Positions 57,978-64,000 of a DNA stretch of 64,000 bases are shown here, in pieces. A program made the translations under genes and the position numbers. This stretch comes from Sphingomonas sp. Leaf33 (GTDB taxonomy: Bacteria > Pseudomonadota > Alphaproteobacteria > Sphingomonadales > Sphingomonadaceae), in contig NZ_LMLB01000001.1 of the NCBI RefSeq assembly GCF_001421785.1, positions 809,628 through 873,627 of the forward strand, in the 5' to 3' direction. The notes beneath the pieces were generated by a model. It was given only the letters and a program-made list of their open reading frames with translations, had not been told where the DNA came from and searched no databases. Each line of letters begins with the position of its first letter. Position 1 is the first letter of the stretch.

Positions 57978-57995
57978 AGCCCGGACTGGCTCTAG
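57974..57995. terminator. Hairpin shared by convergent sixA-like and merR genes
   Basis: Perfect 8-bp inverted repeat CTAGAGCC-CGGACT-GGCTCTAG. Its two CTAG ends contain the stop codons of both genes (TAG at 57975-57977 on plus; TAG at 57994-57992 on minus). No T-run follows on either strand, so termination would be weak. Confidence 0.5.
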
Positions 57996-58348
57996 CTGCG
58001 GTGCGGCGCGCTGTCGGCCAGTGCGCGGGTCAGCGTATCGCGGATGGTTGCCAGCGCCGTGGTGCGGGGTCCCGCGGGCGATCCGGCGGGCAGCGCCGAT
58101 CCCTCGTCCGCCAGCAGTTTCTGGACGCCGCGGATCGTGTATCCTTCGGCCTCGAGTAAGGTCCGGATGCGTCGGACGAGGGCGGCATCCTCCGGCCGGT
58201 AATAGCGGCGATTTCCTGCGCGTTGCAGCGGGCGCAGCTGTGGGAAGCGGGTTTCCCAATAGCGCAGGATATGCTGGGCGACGCCGGTGTCGCGCGACAC
58301 TTCGCCGATCGTGCGAAAAGCCGTCGCTGCCTTGTCCGGCGCGGCCAC
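57992..58348 (-). CDS. MerR-family transcriptional regulator
   Basis: A 118-aa regulator with the MerR N-terminal helix-turn-helix (FRTIGEVSRDTGVAQHILRYWETRFPQL) and its wing (RAGNRRYYRPEDAALVRRIRTLL). It lacks a cysteine-rich effector domain, so it is not a metal sensor of the classical type. It follows ihfA by 8 nt; ihfA-merR is a conserved pair in alphaproteobacteria. Confidence 0.93.
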   Translation of the reverse strand: MAAPDKAATAFRTIGEVSRDTGVAQHILRYWETRFPQLRPLQRAGNRRYYRPEDAALVRRIRTLLEAEGYTIRGVQKLLADEGSALPAGSPAGPRTTALATIRDTLTRALADSAPHRS

Positions 58349-58356
58349 CGGCGGCG

Positions 58357-58656
58357 TCAGCTGGCGGCCACGATGCGGTCGCGCATCATCTGGCTGGCGC
58401 GGAAGGTCAGGACGCGGCGCGGTGCGATCGGCACTTCGACGCCGGTCTTGGGATTGCGACCGACGCGCTCACCCTTGTCGCGCAGCACGAAGCTGCCGAA
58501 GCCGGAAATCTTGACGTTCTCGCCATTGGCCAGCGCATCGCACATATGGCCCAGGATCTGTTCGACGAACTGCGCCGAATCCGCGCGCGACAGACCCACT
58601 TCGTGATGCAGCGCTTCAGTCAGATCGGCGCGTGTCAGCGTCCGTGCATCCTGCAT
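58357..58656 (-). CDS. ihfA: Integration host factor alpha subunit
   Basis: A 99-aa DNA-bending protein of the HU/IHF family. It shows [26 protein letters not shown], then [27 protein letters not shown] with the DNA-contacting arm and proline, and [12 protein letters not shown] at the end. IHF is a heterodimer with the beta subunit encoded elsewhere and helps promoters and recombination sites to bend. It lies between fabH and the MerR gene. Confidence 0.96.
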   Translation of the reverse strand: MQDARTLTRADLTEALHHEVGLSRADSAQFVEQILGHMCDALANGENVKISGFGSFVLRDKGERVGRNPKTGVEVPIAPRRVLTFRASQMMRDRIVAAS

Positions 58657-58757
58657 GACCTAAATCCCTTTTTCCCGGCCCGACAAGCGACACGCCGTTC
58701 TATCACGGTGTTCGCGGAGTGGCAAAAGCCGACGTACCGTAATTGCGTCGGATCGTC

Positions 58758-59720
58758 TCAGAAGCGGACGACCGCGGCGCCCCAGGTGAAACCGCCGCCC
58801 ATCGCTTCCAACACGATCAGGTCGCCACGCTGGATGCGGCCGTCGCGCACCGCGGTATCGAGCGCGAGAGGCACCGATGCCGCAGACGTGTTGGCGTGCT
58901 GATCGACCGTGACCACGACTTTCTCGGGTGCCAGCCCCAGCTTGCGCGCGGTCGCATCCAGGATGCGGGCATTGGCCTGATGCGGCACCACCCAGTCGAC
59001 GTCGTCGGTCGACAGACCCGCGGCGGCGAGCGATTCGCCCATTACCGATGCCAGGTTGACGACCGCGTGGCGGAACACTTCGCGACCCTTCATGCGCAGC
59101 TTGCCGACCGTCCCGGTGGTGGAGGGACCGCCATCGACGTAGAGCAACTGGTTGTGGCGCCCGTCGGCGTGGAGCTTGGTCGACAGGATACCGCGATCGC
59201 CATCCTCTTCGGCCGCCAGCACCATCGCGCCGGCGCCATCGCCGAACAGCACGCAGGTCGTGCGGTCTTCCCAGTCGAGGATGCGGCTGAACGTCTCGGC
59301 GCCAATCACCAGCGCGGTACGATGCACGCCCGCGCGGATCATGCTGTCGGCGACCTGTACCGCGTAGAGGAAGCCCGAGCAGACTGCGGCCACGTCGAAC
59401 GCCACGCAATCGTCGATGCCCAGCGCCGCCTGCACCTTCGTCGCGGTCGCGGGGAACGTCTGGTCGGGGGTCGCGGTCGCCAGCACGATCAGGTCGATGT
59501 CCTGCGCGCTGAGGTTCGACGCGGCGATCGCGGCCTTTGCCGCGTCGGTCGCCAGCGTCGCGGTCGTCTCGTCCGGGCCGGCGATGTGGCGGAACCGGAT
59601 GCCGGTGCGCTCGACGATCCATTCGTCGGTGGTGTCGACTTGCCCCGCCAGTTCGGCGTTCGAAACGCGACGGCCCGGCAGCGCCGCACCAGTGCCCAGG
59701 ATGACGGAGCGCGTGGTCAT
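58758..59720 (-). CDS. fabH: 3-oxoacyl-ACP synthase III
   Basis: Starts fatty-acid synthesis by condensing acetyl-CoA with malonyl-ACP. The 320-aa sequence has the nucleophile C114 in [13 protein letters not shown], the histidine in VPHQANARI and the asparagine in [11 protein letters not shown]. Its ATG at 59720 overlaps the plsX stop as ATGA. It belongs to the conserved rpmF-plsX-fabH operon; ihfA follows after 101 bp. Confidence 0.97.
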   Translation of the reverse strand: MTTRSVILGTGAALPGRRVSNAELAGQVDTTDEWIVERTGIRFRHIAGPDETTATLATDAAKAAIAASNLSAQDIDLIVLATATPDQTFPATATKVQAALGIDDCVAFDVAAVCSGFLYAVQVADSMIRAGVHRTALVIGAETFSRILDWEDRTTCVLFGDGAGAMVLAAEEDGDRGILSTKLHADGRHNQLLYVDGGPSTTGTVGKLRMKGREVFRHAVVNLASVMGESLAAAGLSTDDVDWVVPHQANARILDATARKLGLAPEKVVVTVDQHANTSAASVPLALDTAVRDGRIQRGDLIVLEAMGGGFTWGAAVVRF

Positions 59721-60751
59721 GCCGCCACCTGCTCGTCGAAATGCGCGAGATCGTCCTTGATGCGGTTCAGCAGGTCGTCGCGCACCATCTTCGCGGCGAC
59801 GCCGATCGCGTGCGCGACACCGACTTCGGTCGCGCCGCCGTGGCTCTTCACGACCAGGCCGTTGAGGCCGAGGAAGACCGCGCCGTTATGATTGTTGGGG
59901 TCGAGGTGATCGCGCAGCAGCTGCGTCGCGGGTTTCGAGATCAGGAAGCCGATCTTCGAGCGGACCGAACTGCGGAATGCGCGCTTCAGCAGGTCGCCGA
60001 CGAAGCGCGCGGTGCCCTCCGCGGTCTTGAGCGCGATGTTGCCGGAAAAGCCGTCGCAGACGACGACATCGACGTTGCCGCGCGAAATCCGGTCGCCTTC
60101 GATGAAGCCCGAGAACGTCATCGGCAGGTGGGTCGCGGCCTTCAGCGCAGCGGCGGCTTCGCGCACTTCGTCGGTGCCTTTCAGCGCTTCGGTGCCGATG
60201 TTGAGAAGCGCGACCCGTGGCGATTCGAGATCGAGCGTGGTGCGCGCCCAGGCCGCGCCCATGACCGCGAACTGCACGAGGTTGCGGGCATCGCACTCGG
60301 TGTTGGCACCCAGGTCGAGCATCACCGTATCGGTATCGCCCAGACTCGGCAGCATGGCGGCGAGCGCCGGCCGGTCGATCCCGGGCAGCATCCTGAGCGA
60401 CAGCTTCGCCATCGCCATCAGCGCGCCGGTATTGCCCGACGAAACGGCCGCCGCGGCACGGCCCTGCTTCACCAGGTCGATCGCGACGCCCATCGACGTC
60501 GTCTTGGCGCGACGAATCGCCTGGCTCGGCTTGTCGGCGCCCGAAATGACATCGGGGGCGTGGACGATTTCCGACGCTGCCGTCAGGTTGGGGTGCGCGG
60601 CGAGACCCTCGCGGATCTTCGCTTCGTCGCCGACCAGCAGGAAGCGCATGCCGTCGAACCGGCGACGCGCACGCGCGACGCCGGCAAGCATGACCGCAAG
60701 CCCCTCGTCGCCGCCCATCGCATCGACCGCGATCCGCGCATCGGGGGACAT
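59717..60751 (-). CDS. plsX: Phosphate acyltransferase PlsX
   Basis: Makes acyl-phosphate from acyl-ACP at the start of phospholipid synthesis. The 344-aa product begins [15 protein letters not shown] ([16 protein letters not shown]), with [35 protein letters not shown] and [17 protein letters not shown], all typical of PlsX. It starts 31 nt after rpmF and overlaps fabH. Confidence 0.97.
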   Translation of the reverse strand: MSPDARIAVDAMGGDEGLAVMLAGVARARRRFDGMRFLLVGDEAKIREGLAAHPNLTAASEIVHAPDVISGADKPSQAIRRAKTTSMGVAIDLVKQGRAAAAVSSGNTGALMAMAKLSLRMLPGIDRPALAAMLPSLGDTDTVMLDLGANTECDARNLVQFAVMGAAWARTTLDLESPRVALLNIGTEALKGTDEVREAAAALKAATHLPMTFSGFIEGDRISRGNVDVVVCDGFSGNIALKTAEGTARFVGDLLKRAFRSSVRSKIGFLISKPATQLLRDHLDPNNHNGAVFLGLNGLVVKSHGGATEVGVAHAIGVAAKMVRDDLLNRIKDDLAHFDEQVAA

Positions 60752-60782
60752 CGCGCTTACGCTCCTGTCAGGTGAGAGGGCC

Positions 60783-60962
60783 TCAGCCCTCGACCGAGAC
60801 GACTTCGCGGCCGTTATAGTGGCCGCAGGCGTTGCACAGGTTGTGCGGACGCTTCAGCTCGCCGCAGTTCGGGCATTCCTGGAACGCTTCGACCGACAGG
60901 GCATCGTGCGAGCGGCGCATGCCACGCCGCGACGGCGAGGTCTTTCTCTTGGGGACGGCCAT
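60783..60962 (-). CDS. rpmF: 50S ribosomal protein L32
   Basis: A 59-aa ribosomal protein. It begins [20 protein letters not shown] and has the zinc-binding cysteines CPNCGE...[16 protein letters not shown] stands just ahead of the ATG at 60962. As usual it is the first gene of the rpmF-plsX-fabH operon. Confidence 0.97.
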   Translation of the reverse strand: MAVPKRKTSPSRRGMRRSHDALSVEAFQECPNCGELKRPHNLCNACGHYNGREVVSVEG

Positions 60963-61148
60963 GTCGGCAACCTTCTAAATATCGAATCTGTGATCGGTCT
61001 CGGGACAAGCACTACGGCGCTTGGCCCTGACGGAGCAAGCGCAGGTTCTGCCCACGAAGCGAAGGCGCGCCTATAGCGATTTCGTGCACGGTTGCAACCC
61101 GAAGCGCTTGCGGTCACGGTGCGGGTATCCGACACAGGGGGACACGAT

Positions 61149-61583
61149 ATGCCGATCATCCTGCCAGCGACCCTCGTCACCGCCGCGGCCTGCGCCGTGC
61201 TCAGCGTTTGGATGGCGATGCGAATCGGGCAGTTGCGCCGCGCACGCAAGATATGGGTTGGGGACGGGGGCGATCCGGCGATGGTGGCGCGGATGCGGGC
61301 GCAGGCGAATTTCGTCGAATACGCGCCCTTCGTGCTGATCCTGCTCGGCCTGCTGGAACTCGCCAAAGGGCCGAGCGTGTGGGCCTGGAGTTATGGCCTG
61401 GTCTTCATCATCGCGCGGATCTGCCATGTGTTCGGTATGGACGGGTGGAAGCCCGGGCGGATGGCCGGCGCGATCTTGACCATGATCATCCTGCTGCTGC
61501 TGGCCGGTGAATGCGCATGGGTGGCGTTCTCGACGCCCTATGTGACGGCGCCGATGGCCGTCACCCTGCCATCACAAGGCTAA
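61149..61583 (+). CDS. MAPEG-family membrane protein
   Basis: A 144-aa inner-membrane protein with four helices. The segment RAQANFVEYAPFVLILLGLLE is the MAPEG signature (glutathione-metabolism-related family), followed by YGLVFIIARICHVFGM. Bacterial relatives are often uncharacterised; some have glutathione-transferase activity. The ATG at 61149 has GGGGGA 6 nt upstream. It is divergent from rpmF. Confidence 0.88.
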   Translation: MPIILPATLVTAAACAVLSVWMAMRIGQLRRARKIWVGDGGDPAMVARMRAQANFVEYAPFVLILLGLLELAKGPSVWAWSYGLVFIIARICHVFGMDGWKPGRMAGAILTMIILLLLAGECAWVAFSTPYVTAPMAVTLPSQG

Positions 61584-61591
61584 CCTTTTAA

Positions 61592-61688
61592 CCGTTCGTG
61601 CTGAGCTTGTCGAAGCACCGTTCTTCGATACGCCAGCAATTCCCTTGCGGCACAAAGTACGGTGCTTCGACAAGCTCAGCACGGACGG
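61592..61688. repeat. Long inverted repeat, copy 4 (most regular)
   Basis: Arms of 29 bp at 61592-61620 and 61660-61688 that pair with one mismatch; the arm begins CCGTTCGTGCTGAGC and ends GAAGCACCG. The 39-nt centre has no strong structure. It lies between the convergent MAPEG and metallo-hydrolase genes. Confidence 0.88.
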
Positions 61689-61697
61689 GAGAGTGTT

Positions 61698-62357
61698 TTA
61701 CCGCCCCAGCGCCGCATCCCCAACGAACGGATTGCTTGCCCGTTCGCGACCGAAGCTGCTGACGCCGCCGTGGCCGGGCAGGAAGACGGTGTCATCGCCC
61801 AGCGGCCACAGCTTGGTCACGATCGATGTGATCAGCGCCTGCGGGTCGCTCATCGGGAAATCGGTACGCCCGACCGATCCCTGGAAGATGACGTCGCCGA
61901 CGATCGCCAGCTTCGATGCCGGGTGGTGAAACACGACATGGCCCGGCGTGTGGCCGGGGCAGAGATAGACGTCGAGCGTCAGGTCGCCGACCGTGACCTG
62001 CTGCCCGTCATCGAGCCAGCGGTTCGGTTCGAACACTTCTGCCGGCACGCCCCATTGCCGCGAATCGTCGTCCAGCCGCGCGATCCAGAACCGGTCGGCC
62101 TCGTGCGGCCCCTCGATCGGGACGCTGAGATCACGCGCCAGTTCGGCGGCGCCCCCGCAATGGTCGAGATGGCCGTGGGTCAGCAGGATCTTTTCGACCG
62201 TGACGCCCGCCTGCGCGATGGCGTCCTTGATCCGCGGCAGGTCGCTGCCGGGATCGACCACCGCGGCGCGGTTGGTCGCGGTGCACCAGAACAGCGTGCA
62301 GTTCTGCTGGAGGGGCGTGACCGGAATGATGGTCGCCTTGAGCGGGGGCTGGGTCAT
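61698..62357 (-). CDS. MBL-fold metallo-hydrolase (glyoxalase II-like)
   Basis: A 219-aa metallo-beta-lactamase-fold hydrolase. Metal ligands are visible in LTHGHLDHCGG (HxHxDH), LCPGHTPGHVVFH, VGDVIFQGSVGRTDF and LPGHGG. The size and the GSVGRTDFP block match the short glyoxalase II/YcbL branch. It probably hydrolyses a thioester such as lactoylglutathione. The ATG at 62357 is chosen since MTQPPLKATIIPVTPLQQNC is the family N-terminus. Confidence 0.9.
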   Translation of the reverse strand: MTQPPLKATIIPVTPLQQNCTLFWCTATNRAAVVDPGSDLPRIKDAIAQAGVTVEKILLTHGHLDHCGGAAELARDLSVPIEGPHEADRFWIARLDDDSRQWGVPAEVFEPNRWLDDGQQVTVGDLTLDVYLCPGHTPGHVVFHHPASKLAIVGDVIFQGSVGRTDFPMSDPQALITSIVTKLWPLGDDTVFLPGHGGVSSFGRERASNPFVGDAALGR

Positions 62358-62432
62358 GGCCGACACTTGGGGCGACAGGGGCGGTGGGTCAACGGGCTTG
62401 CCCGCGCTCGCCGCGCGCGCCATGCACGGCGG

Positions 62433-62696
62433 ATGAGCGATGCCGCCCCGCCTGCCGACCGTCCGCGCGACCTGACCGCGACGATGGCGTTCGATCCGTT
62501 GGTCGGGCTCGACGCGCTCGACGATCATCTGTCGCGGCTGAAGGCGCAGGCGACTGCACTTGGCTATCCCTTCGATCGTCACGGCGTGCGCAACGAATTG
62601 CAGGCGGCGACCTTTCGCCTGCGCGAGGCTGCGCAGGTCGAGCTGTTCGTCGCGCCGAGCGGGGCCATCGCCATCCTGGCGACGCCGAACCGGTAA
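62433..62696 (+). CDS. Small protein of unknown function
   Basis: An 87-aa protein I do not recognise. It is mixed alpha/beta (FDPLVGLDALDDHLSRLKAQATALGYPFDRHGVRNE split over residues 20-54, ending VELFVAPSGAIAILATPNR), without membrane or signal sequence. The ATG at 62433 lies 77 nt from the divergent metallo-hydrolase start. Codon use is like its neighbours, so it is probably a real gene, but the start is not certain. Confidence 0.6.
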   Translation: MSDAAPPADRPRDLTATMAFDPLVGLDALDDHLSRLKAQATALGYPFDRHGVRNELQAATFRLREAAQVELFVAPSGAIAILATPNR

Positions 62697-62718
62697 CAAA
62701 TGTTGCGATTGCGAATGA

Positions 62719-63972
<1,254 letters not shown>

Positions 63973-64000
63973 CCCGCGCGGACTTTAACCTAACACAAAG

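Overview
The window comes from a GC-rich alphaproteobacterium, most likely a Sphingomonas or close relative (Sphingomonadaceae). The evidence is the gene orders rpmF-plsX-fabH-ihfA-merR and hemC-hemD-mitofilin, a class I lysyl-tRNA synthetase, a TonB receptor followed by a LytS/LytTR pair, and several copies of the 'CCGTTCGTGCTGAGC...' inverted repeats that I associate with sphingomonads. No rRNA, tRNA or CRISPR array was recognised.

Layout. 1-5264: thyA (cut by the left edge), a PAS-GGDEF-EAL-PilZ c-di-GMP protein and ligA. 5296-5574: a 279-bp MITE-like element with terminal inverted repeats and nested hairpins. 5585-18302: the accessory heart of the window, about 12.7 kb read entirely on the minus strand. 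In reading order it holds an ECF sigma factor and a four-helix membrane partner (putative anti-sigma); a 52-aa peptide gene; a HEAT-type protein and a cupin-like HxH protein; two more small peptides (47 and 50 aa) sharing the motif LPxLDxExGxxDC; a second HEAT-type/cupin-like pair paralogous to the first; a membrane fusion protein, a MacB/LolD-like ATPase and two FtsX-like permeases; a fused ABC exporter; a MarR regulator; and a small membrane protein. Stem-loops separate the peptide genes from the first enzyme-like gene of each pair. This has the shape of a ribosomally made, modified and exported peptide system (RiPP-like or bacteriocin-like). I do not recognise its class, and it is the best candidate for an undescribed system here.

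18750-25684: an Oar-type TonB receptor with a clear terminator, a LytS-type kinase, a LytTR regulator and a secreted S33-type peptidase. 25697-36247: metabolism and cell envelope (hom, a 2OG-Fe(II) oxygenase, a PLP sulfur-transfer enzyme, pgeF, a GNAT enzyme, midA, lgt, a molybdopterin dehydrogenase subunit, hemH). The genes lgt-midA-GNAT-pgeF overlap each other by 4 nt. 36283-48041: phbB, gpsA/tsaD divergent from hemC-hemD-mitofilin, gcdH, a PilZ protein, a TauE-type permease, sucC, etfB and etfA. 48448-63972: a bestrophin-like channel, lysS-nhaA-deacetylase, a dipeptidase, a DinG-like helicase with a SixA-like phosphatase, the rpmF-plsX-fabH-ihfA-merR block, an MAPEG protein, an MBL hydrolase, a small unknown gene and an aspartate aminotransferase.

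Intergenic gaps are often filled by three kinds of repeat: 80-130 bp inverted repeats (four copies), short REP-like units with the core 'CCCGCGAAGGCGGG' (three clusters) and strings of small hairpins (three places). No gene with an obvious frameshift was seen.
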